Shown one piece after another: positions 8,791 to 18,905 of a stretch of 50,711 nt of DNA (position 1 is its first letter; every line of letters begins with the position of its first letter). Below the pieces are notes generated by a model. That model searched no databases. It was given only the letters and a program-made list of their open reading frames with translations, and was not told the origin of the DNA. Origin of the DNA: Sulfurovum sp. (GTDB lineage Bacteria > Campylobacterota > Campylobacteria > Campylobacterales > Sulfurovaceae); assembly GCA_020721345.1 (NCBI GenBank), contig DYMX01000007.1:1-50711 (forward strand). Direction: 5' to 3'. The translations under genes were made by a program, and so were the position numbers.

Positions 8791-9009
8791 TTATTTCTCT
8801 CCTTCTTTTTTTTGAGGGAGATTAGGATTTTTTTCTATTGGCACACTTGTAATATCATCATCAAGCGCTATTTTGCCATATTTTTCATAATCCCTCTCAC
8901 CCTTTTTTTCGCTTCTATACAGATGTAAAATATACCCATACAATATTATAACTAACACGACAGTCATAATAATTTTGGCATATCCTTGAGCATCAACAAG
9001 ACTTATCAT
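8791..9009 (-). CDS. ccoQ: cbb3-type oxidase subunit IV (CcoQ-like)
   Basis: This is a 72-residue protein with one membrane segment (about residues 10-30) followed by a charged cytoplasmic tail rich in lysine and glutamate. It sits between ccoO and ccoP, the standard ccoQ place. CcoQ stabilises the oxidase in other bacteria. The sequence itself is little conserved, so the assignment rests on position, size and topology. Confidence 0.85.
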   Translation of the reverse strand: MISLVDAQGYAKIIMTVVLVIILYGYILHLYRSEKKGERDYEKYGKIALDDDITSVPIEKNPNLPQKKEGEK

Positions 9010-9022
9010 GCTTTAGCTCTTC

Positions 9023-9688
9023 TTATTTTAATCTGTTTAAATAAGCAATTAGCGCAATCATTTGAGGTATTTCGCCTCTAGCAACCGCATCTTTAACATC
9101 TTTATTTTTCATGTCAGCTGCTATAGCTTTCGCTTCTTCAAGAGCAGCAGCACGACCTTCTTCAAGAGTTCCTAATTTTGTTCCATTTGGAGCATCATAA
9201 GGTGTTGCAAATACTTTTTTAACTGTCAAAGCTTCAGCATAAGCCGTATCAATATCTGCCGTTTTTGTAAACATATATGGATATGCCGGCATAATTGATT
9301 GCGGTACTACAGATTTTGGATCCATCATATGATTTTCATGCCAATCTGTTGTACGATAGTTTCCTACACGGTGCAAATCTGGGCCAATTCTTCTTGAACC
9401 CCACAAAAATGGTCTATCATATACATATTCGCCTGAAAGAGAAACTTGTCCGTAACGATCTGTTTCGGATTTAAAAGGTCTGATCAATTGAGAATGACAT
9501 GTAATACAATTTTCGTTTTTATAAATATTTTTTCCCGCCATCTCTAAAACCGTGTAAGGTTTTAAATTGACTACTGGACGAGAAGCCTCAGCGAAATTAG
9601 GCAGAATCTCAACAAGACCTGCAAACGCAATAACAACAAATACTCCTACTGAAAAGAAGAATGGATTTTTTTCTAACCAATGAAACAT
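9023..9688 (-). CDS. ccoO: cbb3-type cytochrome c oxidase subunit II, monoheme cytochrome c
   Basis: CcoO is the membrane-anchored monoheme subunit that passes electrons to CcoN. It has 221 residues: one N-terminal membrane segment (about 10-30), then the heme c site CITCHS with C61, C64 and H65, and the downstream SIMPAYP motif whose methionine is the probable axial ligand. WGSRRIGPDLHRVG is typical CcoO sequence. Its start is 13 bases after the ccoN stop. Confidence 0.97.
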   Translation of the reverse strand: MFHWLEKNPFFFSVGVFVVIAFAGLVEILPNFAEASRPVVNLKPYTVLEMAGKNIYKNENCITCHSQLIRPFKSETDRYGQVSLSGEYVYDRPFLWGSRRIGPDLHRVGNYRTTDWHENHMMDPKSVVPQSIMPAYPYMFTKTADIDTAYAEALTVKKVFATPYDAPNGTKLGTLEEGRAAALEEAKAIAADMKNKDVKDAVARGEIPQMIALIAYLNRLK

Positions 9689-9701
9689 CTTTACCTCCTC
9701 C

Positions 9702-11171
9702 TTACGCTGCCATAGGCGACTGATTTTTAGGCTCTTGAGCCAACTCTTTAGAAGATGTCATTGTTTTTATCATATTGTATGCAAAAATAAATACACCGAC
9801 TAGGAAAAACACACCTGCTAAAGTTCTAATAACCCAATAAGGATGAAGAGCTGCAACTGTATCGATAAAGCTATACATCAAATTACCATATTCATCAACT
9901 GCTCTCCACATCATACCTTGAGTGATACCTGCGATCCACATAGAAGTAAAGTAAAGAACGATACCTGTTGTTTGAAGCCAAAATTGTAATTCAATAAGTT
10001 TTTTAGAGTAGATCTCTCTTTTGAACATTCTTGGAGCCATATGTAACAAACCTGCAAACGTCATAAATCCTACCCAGCCAAGAACGCCGTCATGAACATG
10101 TCCCGGGATCCAGTCTGTAAAGTGCGCAATTGCATTTACTGATTTGATCGATTGGATCGGACCTTCGATAGTTGAAAGCATATAGAATGTAGATGCAAGA
10201 ACCAATAATTTAATAATAGGGTTTTCTGTAAGCTGATTCCACTCACCTTTCATTGTAAGAAGCAGATTAATAGCTGATCCCCAAGAAGGTAAAATAAGAA
10301 TTATAGAGAAAATTGAACCCATAGTTTGCATCCAATCCGGAACAGTTGAATATATAAGGTGATGGCTTCCTGCCCATAGATAAACAAACATTAACCCCCA
10401 GAAAGAAAGAAGTGAAAGTTTGTATGAATAGATCGCCTGACCTGATTCTTTTGGTAAAAAATAATAAATCATTGCAATAATAGGAACAGTAAACACAAAT
10501 GCAACAGCATTATGACCATACCACCATTGAACAAGAGCATCATTTGTACCGGAATACACAGAAACGGAATTCATAATACTTCCAATTCCACCGCTAGCAA
10601 AATATGTAGGAATAGCCATATTATTAAAAAGATAAAGCATAGCAACACCTAAAAATGTAGCTACAAAATACCACATAGATATATAAAGTGATTTTTCTCT
10701 TCTTATCCCTATAAGACCAAACATAGAAACACCCCATAAAACCCAAACCAAAACAATAACAATATCTATAGGCCATTCAAATTCAGCATATTCTTTTGAA
10801 GAACTAAAACCAAGCAAGAGTGAAATTACTGCTGCAAGCGCTCCTACAAAATAGAGCCAAAAATGAAGTTTACCTATAAACATCAAAAATTTTGATTCTG
10901 CCATTGATACTTTTAGTACCCTTTGTGATAAGTAATAATATGTTGCCCATATACCACTTATCATAAATCCGAAGATAACCGTATCTGTATGAATTGGTCT
11001 AAGTCTAGAAAAAGTACCATACTCACCCAAAAGATAGTTAAGTTCCGGAAATGCTAATTGTGCAGCTATAAGCACACCAACGGTCATACCTAAGATCCCA
11101 AACAAAATTGTTGTATAAGTAAACAATTTTGCTACAGTGTAATCATATTCCAATGCAGCGTTTGATTGCAT
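9702..11171 (-). CDS. ccoN: cbb3-type cytochrome c oxidase subunit I
   Basis: This is the catalytic heme-copper subunit that reduces oxygen at low concentration, with 489 residues and about twelve membrane segments. Metal and heme ligands are visible: HTDTVIFGF (low-spin heme histidine), WYGHNAVAF (CuB histidine near the cross-linked tyrosine region), AGSHHLIYS (CuB histidine pair) and the HFTDWIPGHVHDGVLGW region carrying the remaining heme histidines. An AAGGGGG ribosome-binding site precedes the ATG, and a TATAAT box lies about 60 bases upstream. It leads an operon of eight genes down to fixH. Its start codon lies in a perfect 12-base palindrome. Confidence 0.98.
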   Translation of the reverse strand: MQSNAALEYDYTVAKLFTYTTILFGILGMTVGVLIAAQLAFPELNYLLGEYGTFSRLRPIHTDTVIFGFMISGIWATYYYLSQRVLKVSMAESKFLMFIGKLHFWLYFVGALAAVISLLLGFSSSKEYAEFEWPIDIVIVLVWVLWGVSMFGLIGIRREKSLYISMWYFVATFLGVAMLYLFNNMAIPTYFASGGIGSIMNSVSVYSGTNDALVQWWYGHNAVAFVFTVPIIAMIYYFLPKESGQAIYSYKLSLLSFWGLMFVYLWAGSHHLIYSTVPDWMQTMGSIFSIILILPSWGSAINLLLTMKGEWNQLTENPIIKLLVLASTFYMLSTIEGPIQSIKSVNAIAHFTDWIPGHVHDGVLGWVGFMTFAGLLHMAPRMFKREIYSKKLIELQFWLQTTGIVLYFTSMWIAGITQGMMWRAVDEYGNLMYSFIDTVAALHPYWVIRTLAGVFFLVGVFIFAYNMIKTMTSSKELAQEPKNQSPMAA

Positions 11172-11229
11172 GCAATACCCCCTTGTAAAAATTGTATGCC
11201 TAATCGTTAAATTAGAGCATTCAAGATGA

Positions 11230-11235
11230 ATTATA
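11230..11235 (-). promoter_or_regulatory. -10 box of the cco operon
   Basis: A perfect TATAAT on the minus strand is preceded by an AT-rich stretch and has no clear -35 box, as is common in this phylum. The expected start of transcription is near 11223, giving a leader of about 50 bases before the ccoN ATG. Confidence 0.6.
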
Positions 11236-11458
11236 TTACTAGTTTTTAAAAATGAAACTTAAATTTAGTATATAAATAAAAAAAATTTAACATTAAATTA
11301 ACAAAAAATGTATATGTATGCAATATATTGCGTTATTTGGGGGCTGTATGCCTTATTTGTAGAAGAAAATAATTATTAAGAAAGTGTTACTTTTGGAAAT
11401 AAAAAAATAAATAAGAGAAAATTACTCTTAAAATTTCAAAGAATATAAGAGTTGATTC

Positions 11459-11485
11459 AAAAACAGCTTATTAAAAACTGTTTTT
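11459..11485 (-). terminator. terminator after ddl
   Basis: AAAAACAG at 11459-11466 pairs with CTGTTTTT at 11478-11485 (8-base-pair stem, 11-base loop). It lies just after the ddl stop. The stem's own T run trails it on the minus strand, and a longer T run lies on the plus-strand side, so it may work in both directions. Confidence 0.6.
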
Positions 11486-11499
11486 AATTTTTTTTTAAG

Positions 11500-12540
11500 T
11501 TATGCCTTGCCTTTGGCGCTTTGGATAGAGTGTATGTATGCATAATCTATTTTGATATTTTGTTCAAAATTTAGATCTTTAGACAGTCTTACTACCATAT
11601 CTTCAAAGTCTTCAAACAGATAATTTGCCATTGAGCCTGGAATCGGATTGATCTCATTTAGGTATATATCTCCATTTTGCTCAAAAAAATCACATCTGAT
11701 AATACTTCCTTTAAAAATGTTTCCGTAAACTCTTTTAAAACTATCTTGTATCTTTTGCGCTGCTATGTTATCAATATCTGCCGCGCCAACTTTGCCGTCT
11801 CTTGAAAAATCCATATATTTTTTCTCGAAATCCAAGAATTCCTCTTTATGCGGCTCTTCTATAATTGATAATTCCCATTTATCTGTATAGCATCCTGCTT
11901 GGTTATACTCTTTTATGCCGCTCATAAAAGGCTCAACAAGCACCAGATCATCAAACTCAAAGGCAACATCAAGCGCATAATCAAGCTCGCTCTCCTCCTT
12001 GACCATGCTGACACCTATACTGCTTCCAAGTCTTGATGGCTTGACAATAACCGGAAGAGGTGTTTTTATATCCCTGCTATCTCCTTTATGCAATAGTTCA
12101 TATGGAATAGTTTTGACGCCTATGCTGTCGGCAAATAGTTTAGTAAATAGTTTATTGTAACTAAGCGCGCACGCTTCGAGTCTTGGAGATATATAAGGCA
12201 CACCGTAAAATTCCATCAATGAAGCTACTTTACCGTCTTCGCCATCCCTGCCGTGAATAAGATTTAAAAGCGTATCAAACTCGACTTTTTTATCCCCGAA
12301 CATGCCGCCGACTACAAAACCATCTTTTTGAAGTTGAAGCTTTTTGGCCTTTTTATAATCGCTTGAACTAAAATATTTTGATTTCATATCTTTTTTATCA
12401 ATGAGATAAAATTCTCTTTTTTCACTGACAAATATATTGATAAGCTCTGTTTTTTTAAAAATTTTTTGCATAGTTATAGCGCTTACTATGCTTATCTCAT
12501 GCTCAAAACTCGATCCACCAAAAAGTACTGCTAATTTCAT
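11500..12540 (-). CDS. ddl: D-alanine--D-alanine ligase
   Basis: This ATP-grasp enzyme joins two D-alanines for peptidoglycan precursors. The N-terminus MKLAVLFGGSSFEHEISIVSA is the family signature. SRLGSSIGVSMVKEESEL, EPFMSGIKEYNQAG and the metal-binding end segment CDFFEQNGDIYLNEINPIPG follow in the usual order. I start at ATG 12540 because AAAAGGA precedes it at good spacing; an upstream in-frame GTG would add eight residues that lie inside carA. The result, 346 residues, fits the Campylobacterota form. It lies 10 bases after carA in the purA-DUF507-carA-ddl run and ends at a hairpin terminator. Confidence 0.95.
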   Translation of the reverse strand: MKLAVLFGGSSFEHEISIVSAITMQKIFKKTELINIFVSEKREFYLIDKKDMKSKYFSSSDYKKAKKLQLQKDGFVVGGMFGDKKVEFDTLLNLIHGRDGEDGKVASLMEFYGVPYISPRLEACALSYNKLFTKLFADSIGVKTIPYELLHKGDSRDIKTPLPVIVKPSRLGSSIGVSMVKEESELDYALDVAFEFDDLVLVEPFMSGIKEYNQAGCYTDKWELSIIEEPHKEEFLDFEKKYMDFSRDGKVGAADIDNIAAQKIQDSFKRVYGNIFKGSIIRCDFFEQNGDIYLNEINPIPGSMANYLFEDFEDMVVRLSKDLNFEQNIKIDYAYIHSIQSAKGKA

Positions 12541-12550
12541 TATTATCCTT

Positions 12551-13681
12551 TTATTTTTGTTCACAGATCATATTAAAAAAATCATTGAAAATATAACTGC
12601 TTTCATGTGGTCCAGGGCTAGCCTCAGGGTGATGTTGAACAGACATGGTCGGGGTGTTATTGTATCTAAGCCCTTCTATCGTATTGTCGAATAGATTTAT
12701 ATGAGTAATTGCAGCTACTTCTGTTATATTTTCAGGTACATTATAGTTATGATTTTGCGCTGTTATCTCAACTGAGTTCGTTGCAACATTCTTAACAGGA
12801 TGATTTCCTCCATGATGCCCAAATCTAAGTTTAAAAGTATCATAACCGTGCGCAATTGAAAGAAGCTGATGCCCCAAGCAAATGCCAAACATTGGGATTT
12901 TTGCTTTTAGCAATTCTCTTATCTTTTCATGTTCATCTTTTAAAATAAGCGGATCCCCTGGACCATTTGATAAAAATACTCCATCAATCTCTTTAGAGTT
13001 ATATCTATCTATGATCTCTTTTGCGCCCATAGAATTAGGAACAACTTCAACCTCCATTCCTGCACCTGTTAATTCATTTAGAATATTTCTTTTTATACCG
13101 AAATCAAGAGCTATAACCTTCTTGGTAACGGAAGGTTTTGAATATTCAAAATTTGTAATATCATATTTACCGGCATTATGCGTATAAGACTCTTTTGTAC
13201 TTACCTGCTCTATGTAGTTAACCTCTTCGATTCTTGGGGCTGCTTTTAGCAATTGCTTCAATTCATCACGATCGTGAATGTCCGTAGAAGCTATCATCAT
13301 CATAGCTCCCTCTGCTCTTAGGATTTTAGTAAGATATCTAGTATCTATATCACATATTCCTAATATTCCAAATCTTTTCAGCATCTCATCTAACGTCTCT
13401 TGACCTCTAAAGTTTGACGGTCTTGCTTGATAATTTCTTACTATTATGCCGCTGCAATACGCCCCTTTGCTTTCCATATCCTGCTCATTGCAGCCTACAT
13501 TGCCGATCTCGGGCATAGTAAATGTTACAAATTGTCCTGCATAGCTTGGATCACTGATAATTTCTTGATAGCCGCTCATTGAGGTGTTGAAAACTATTTC
13601 ACCGACGCTTGTTCCGCTTGCTCCAAAACTGTTTGCGGTCAAAAAAATCCCGTTTTCTAAATAGATCGATACTTTTTTCAT
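12551..13681 (-). CDS. carA: carbamoyl-phosphate synthase small (glutaminase) subunit
   Basis: CarA hydrolyses glutamine and passes ammonia to CarB for carbamoyl phosphate, the precursor of arginine and pyrimidines. Its 376 residues comprise the N-terminal CPSase_sm domain (FNTSMSGYQEIISDPSYAGQ region) and the class I glutamine amidotransferase domain with nucleophile cysteine in FGICLGHQ and histidine/glutamate in QHHPEASPGPHES. Its ATG overlaps the DUF507 stop by one base (TAATG), so it is coupled to it. carB is not in the window. Confidence 0.97.
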   Translation of the reverse strand: MKKVSIYLENGIFLTANSFGASGTSVGEIVFNTSMSGYQEIISDPSYAGQFVTFTMPEIGNVGCNEQDMESKGAYCSGIIVRNYQARPSNFRGQETLDEMLKRFGILGICDIDTRYLTKILRAEGAMMMIASTDIHDRDELKQLLKAAPRIEEVNYIEQVSTKESYTHNAGKYDITNFEYSKPSVTKKVIALDFGIKRNILNELTGAGMEVEVVPNSMGAKEIIDRYNSKEIDGVFLSNGPGDPLILKDEHEKIRELLKAKIPMFGICLGHQLLSIAHGYDTFKLRFGHHGGNHPVKNVATNSVEITAQNHNYNVPENITEVAAITHINLFDNTIEGLRYNNTPTMSVQHHPEASPGPHESSYIFNDFFNMICEQK

Positions 13682-14232
13682 TATAGCATTCCTCTTCTAA
13701 TTAGCTCTTCTTGATAAAGTCTCTCATATAAAAGTTCGTAATCCTCAGATCCGGGAAGCACATCTTTTTTCATTGCTTTGATCTTTTTATAAACTATATC
13801 ATCTATCTCTTCGTAAGCATCTGCGAATGATTTGAATGATTTAAATATAATATTTTTGATTTGATTTTCATTAACATCATATTCTGCCAAATAGTTTTCA
13901 TAAAGCTCATCTAAAATTGTGTGAGCAAGGTCGTTGTATCTGTCATCATAGTTCATAATCACGCCAAATTCAGGAGCAAGCTTCTTTTTGATCATAAAAA
14001 ACAGCTGTCTCTCATCTGCGCTTTGAAATTCTATCTGCTCCATATAATCCTGCATAACTTCTTTAACTTTTTGGTCTAATGCAAATTCTTTTTTTAAATT
14101 TTCATCAATTATCTCTTTGCAAACTTCTACAACTGCTTCTTTGCCCTTAGGAAGCCTTATAAAAGGCGCATTAGCTAGATCTATCCCTATCTTGCTCGCT
14201 ACATATCTAGTTTGGTTCGGTTTTAGTCTCAT
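13681..14232 (-). CDS. DUF507 family protein
   Basis: This 183-residue, soluble, highly charged protein is predicted to be mostly helical, starting MRLKPNQTRYVASKI, which is typical of DUF507. No catalytic motif or membrane segment is visible and its function is unknown. It sits between purA (9 bases upstream) and carA (one-base overlap downstream). The same order occurs in C. jejuni from memory, so the link to nucleotide genes is old. Whether that reflects function or just shared transcription is unknown. Confidence 0.85.
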   Translation of the reverse strand: MRLKPNQTRYVASKIGIDLANAPFIRLPKGKEAVVEVCKEIIDENLKKEFALDQKVKEVMQDYMEQIEFQSADERQLFFMIKKKLAPEFGVIMNYDDRYNDLAHTILDELYENYLAEYDVNENQIKNIIFKSFKSFADAYEEIDDIVYKKIKAMKKDVLPGSEDYELLYERLYQEELIRRGML

Positions 14233-14241
14233 TTTTGCTCC

Positions 14242-16346
<2,105 letters not shown>

Positions 16347-16348
16347 AA

Positions 16349-17455
16349 CTAACCCTTGTAATATACTTCATTAAATACTCTGTTTGCAGTGCCGTCAAAC
16401 ACTCTCCTACCCAGACTGTCAAGTGCCAACTCAACGGCATTTACAACCCAAGCGCTTTCATAAACAGGAATCAATCCCATTTGATTTATCCTAAATATCT
16501 TTCCTTTAAGGTGATCTTGTCCGCCTGCCATATTTACATCATAACTGTTTTTCAAGATTTTTCTGATATTTTCTGCATCATTATCTATAACCGTACTCAT
16601 GGAGAGTGCCGGATTTGACGGATATATCTCTAGCCCGATAGCTTCAAGCGCGACTATTGTAGCGCGTGCTCTTTTTGCCGTATTCTCATAAAGCTTTTCG
16701 CTTCCCCCGCTTTTTTCGATCTCTTCAAATATGGCATTAAGTCCAGCTATCAAAGTAGTTGTCGCCGTCCAAGCAGTAGTATTTTTTTGTTGATTTTTAA
16801 GTTCTGTTGCAAGATTGAAGTAATAATCTTTGCCACTCCCGATTTTCGCTACTGCCACGCTTGAAAGCCCAATCATTGCAAGCCCAGGAGGAAGCATAAA
16901 TGCTTTTTGGCTTCCGGTAATGAGTGCGTCTATATTTGTTACATCGATCGGCTCAACGCCCACCGCCGTAATACCGTCTGCTATAACCATAATATCTTTA
17001 TTTATGCTTTTAGAGAGTGCGGCTACCTCTTCGACTGGGTGTCTAAGTCCGCCTGCACTTTCACAAACTTGAATGCAAATAACATCTATATCACTATTTT
17101 CGTCCAATGCATTTTTAACGTCTTTGATACTTACGGGGGTATTCCAATCGTATTTCAATTCAACTTTTGGCAAGTTAAGAGCGTCAGCTATCTTGCCGAA
17201 TCTCTCTCCGAATTTTCCGGAATTAATTGTCAATGCTTTTTTGTTGCACAGATTAACCATGCATGCCTGCATGGCTCCTGTTCCACTGCTTGCCAAAAAT
17301 AGACACTCATCCATTTTGAACATATCCATCATTTTTTCTCTTGCTTGGGCGAAAATAGCTTCAAATTCAGGTGTTCTATGATGAATGGTTGGCGTAGCCA
17401 TAGCTTGTCTGACAGATTCAGGTACTGGTGTAGGTCCTGGAGTAAAAAGTAACAT
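16349..17455 (-). CDS. class V aminotransferase (alanine-glyoxylate / serine-pyruvate type)
   Basis: This is a PLP-dependent enzyme of 368 residues. The N-terminus LLFTPGPTPVPESVRQAM and IHHRTPEF are diagnostic of the AGXT/SPT family. SSGTGAMQA (residues 57-65) holds the phosphate, D160 in VIADGITAVG should contact the PLP ring nitrogen, and K184 in TGSQKAFMLPPG is the Schiff-base lysine. The substrate cannot be read from sequence: serine, alanine, aspartate or phosphoserine transamination are all possible in this family. It has its own promoter and is followed two bases later by hisZ, suggesting an amino-acid role. Confidence 0.85.
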   Translation of the reverse strand: MLLFTPGPTPVPESVRQAMATPTIHHRTPEFEAIFAQAREKMMDMFKMDECLFLASSGTGAMQACMVNLCNKKALTINSGKFGERFGKIADALNLPKVELKYDWNTPVSIKDVKNALDENSDIDVICIQVCESAGGLRHPVEEVAALSKSINKDIMVIADGITAVGVEPIDVTNIDALITGSQKAFMLPPGLAMIGLSSVAVAKIGSGKDYYFNLATELKNQQKNTTAWTATTTLIAGLNAIFEEIEKSGGSEKLYENTAKRARATIVALEAIGLEIYPSNPALSMSTVIDNDAENIRKILKNSYDVNMAGGQDHLKGKIFRINQMGLIPVYESAWVVNAVELALDSLGRRVFDGTANRVFNEVYYKG

Positions 17456-17486
17456 TTAATTCCTTAAAACATTGGTAAAACAGATT

Positions 17487-17492
17487 ATTATA
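17487..17492 (-). promoter_or_regulatory. -10 box for aminotransferase-hisZ-purA-DUF507-carA-ddl
   Basis: TATAAT on the minus strand lies about 30 bases before the aminotransferase ATG, which has an AAGGAA ribosome-binding site. Gaps in the six genes that follow are at most 10 bases, so this could be the promoter of the whole run down to the ddl terminator. Confidence 0.55.
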
Positions 17493-17504
17493 CACAAAAA
17501 GTGT

Positions 17505-18896
17505 TTACAGGTTGATTATTTTAGACAAGCAAAGAAAAGCATCTTCTTTTGATTTTATCTCTCCACTTAGCTGTTTTTCATAAATCTTATCTAAAATTTC
17601 TCCAAAATATTTTGACGGCTCAAGTCCAAAATCTATCAAATCCCTGCCTTGCAAAAAACACTTTGGCGGCGACGAAAATACACCTAATTCTTTAGCTTTT
17701 TTCTCCATCCAATTCCCGGCTTCATACACGCCGCTCATTGCTTCATGTGTTGTGCGACCAAGAAAATCGGCTCTTGCTAAAATCAAAAGTTCTTCTATGT
17801 TGACTTTTGTCGATAAAATTCTTATTGTCTTATCTTTAGCTTTGTTCCTAAAGTACATAGACGGTACTAGATGATACTCAACTAAAGGCAAAACCGATCT
17901 AACAAAATCATGCTCATTTGTCAATCTGTATAAAAAATCTTTAGCCGATTCTACACCGGCTTTCTCATGTCCTATTGCTCTTATTATGTCGCCATCAATT
18001 TGAGTGTGCGTTGCCTTGCCAAAATCATGACAAAGCGCTGCAAACATAAGTTTAAGGTCCTGTTTTTCATCTCCGCTTTTAAGTTTCGCCATCTCATCGA
18101 TCACCATCATAGTATGAATCCAAACATCGCCTTCAGAATGATAAGCAGGATTTTGAGGGATACCTATAATGCTATAAAGCTCGCAGAAATATTCTATAAC
18201 GCCTATTTGTTTTAAAAGCTCAAATCCAACCGATGGCTTAGGTGATTTAAGTAGTATTTTCTTAAATTCTCCAAAAATCCTCTCTTTGGGAAGCACTATG
18301 AATTCATCTTTTTTTGCCATCTGGCTACAGAGCGTAAGCGTATCATCGTCTATACCAAACCCAAATCTTGCGCAAAACCCGGCTGCTCTATATACCCTTA
18401 AAGGATCCTCTATAAAAGTGGCTTTATCAACGGCTTTGAGCTTTTTGCGCTCTATGTCATCAAGACCTCCAAATGGGTCTAAGAGCTTATTATTCGCTAT
18501 ATCGTAACCTATAGCATTTATCGTAAAATCTCTTCTTCTTGCCGCATCTGTAAAATCCAAACTGCCGTCACAAACTATACTAAAGCCTTTGTGTCCAACT
18601 CCTATTTTTTCTTCACATCTTGGTAGCGAAAAATCATACTCATCGCCTTTGTATTTAAATTTCAAAACTCCAAAGCTTTTACCGACTATATTAACCTTAC
18701 CGAACTTGCATAAAATTTTCTCTAAATTTTCGATATTTTCTATGCCGAACACTTCTACATCATAATCTTTAATAGGCAAATCTAAAAAAATATCCCTCAC
18801 ACATCCGCCAACCAATACGCATCTATAGCCTAATCCGATAAACTCATCTGAAATGGTTTTTATGATTGGCGGCAAGCTAATTGCAAAATGTGTCAA
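17505..18896 (-). CDS. cca: CCA tRNA nucleotidyltransferase-type protein with HD domain
   Basis: This is a class II nucleotidyltransferase of the CCA-adding/poly(A) polymerase family, 463 residues. The catalytic head has VGGCVRDIFLD (about 29-39), DYDVEV with acidic residues D44 and D46, RRRDFTINAI (about 120-129) and EDPLRVYRAAGF. A C-terminal HD domain follows with YHSEGDVWIHTM and HD at residues 290-291, as in bacterial CCA enzymes with phosphohydrolase activity. The start is TTG 18896 with AAGGAG seven bases upstream, 9 bases after ciaB. Whether it adds CCA or only part of it cannot be told from sequence. Confidence 0.88.
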   Translation of the reverse strand: MTHFAISLPPIIKTISDEFIGLGYRCVLVGGCVRDIFLDLPIKDYDVEVFGIENIENLEKILCKFGKVNIVGKSFGVLKFKYKGDEYDFSLPRCEEKIGVGHKGFSIVCDGSLDFTDAARRRDFTINAIGYDIANNKLLDPFGGLDDIERKKLKAVDKATFIEDPLRVYRAAGFCARFGFGIDDDTLTLCSQMAKKDEFIVLPKERIFGEFKKILLKSPKPSVGFELLKQIGVIEYFCELYSIIGIPQNPAYHSEGDVWIHTMMVIDEMAKLKSGDEKQDLKLMFAALCHDFGKATHTQIDGDIIRAIGHEKAGVESAKDFLYRLTNEHDFVRSVLPLVEYHLVPSMYFRNKAKDKTIRILSTKVNIEELLILARADFLGRTTHEAMSGVYEAGNWMEKKAKELGVFSSPPKCFLQGRDLIDFGLEPSKYFGEILDKIYEKQLSGEIKSKEDAFLCLSKIINL

Positions 18897-18905
18897 AATA
18901 TCTCC

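Larger units (their letters stand above)
11172..11499. other. 328-base spacer between ccoN and ddl
   Basis: I see no gene here. It holds the ccoN promoter near 11230, an AT-rich stretch, the 12-base palindrome GCAATATATTGC (11320-11331), two GTATGCC words (11205 and 11346), and the ddl terminator hairpin near 11459. The ccoN start codon also sits in a palindrome, ATTGCATGCAAT (11165-11176). Control of the oxidase operon by oxygen would be expected, but I cannot recognise a known operator. Confidence 0.6.

Noticed and set aside
16907-17302. 131-codon plus-strand frame
   Set aside because: It lies entirely antisense to the intact class V aminotransferase and has no ribosome-binding site or protein-like pattern.
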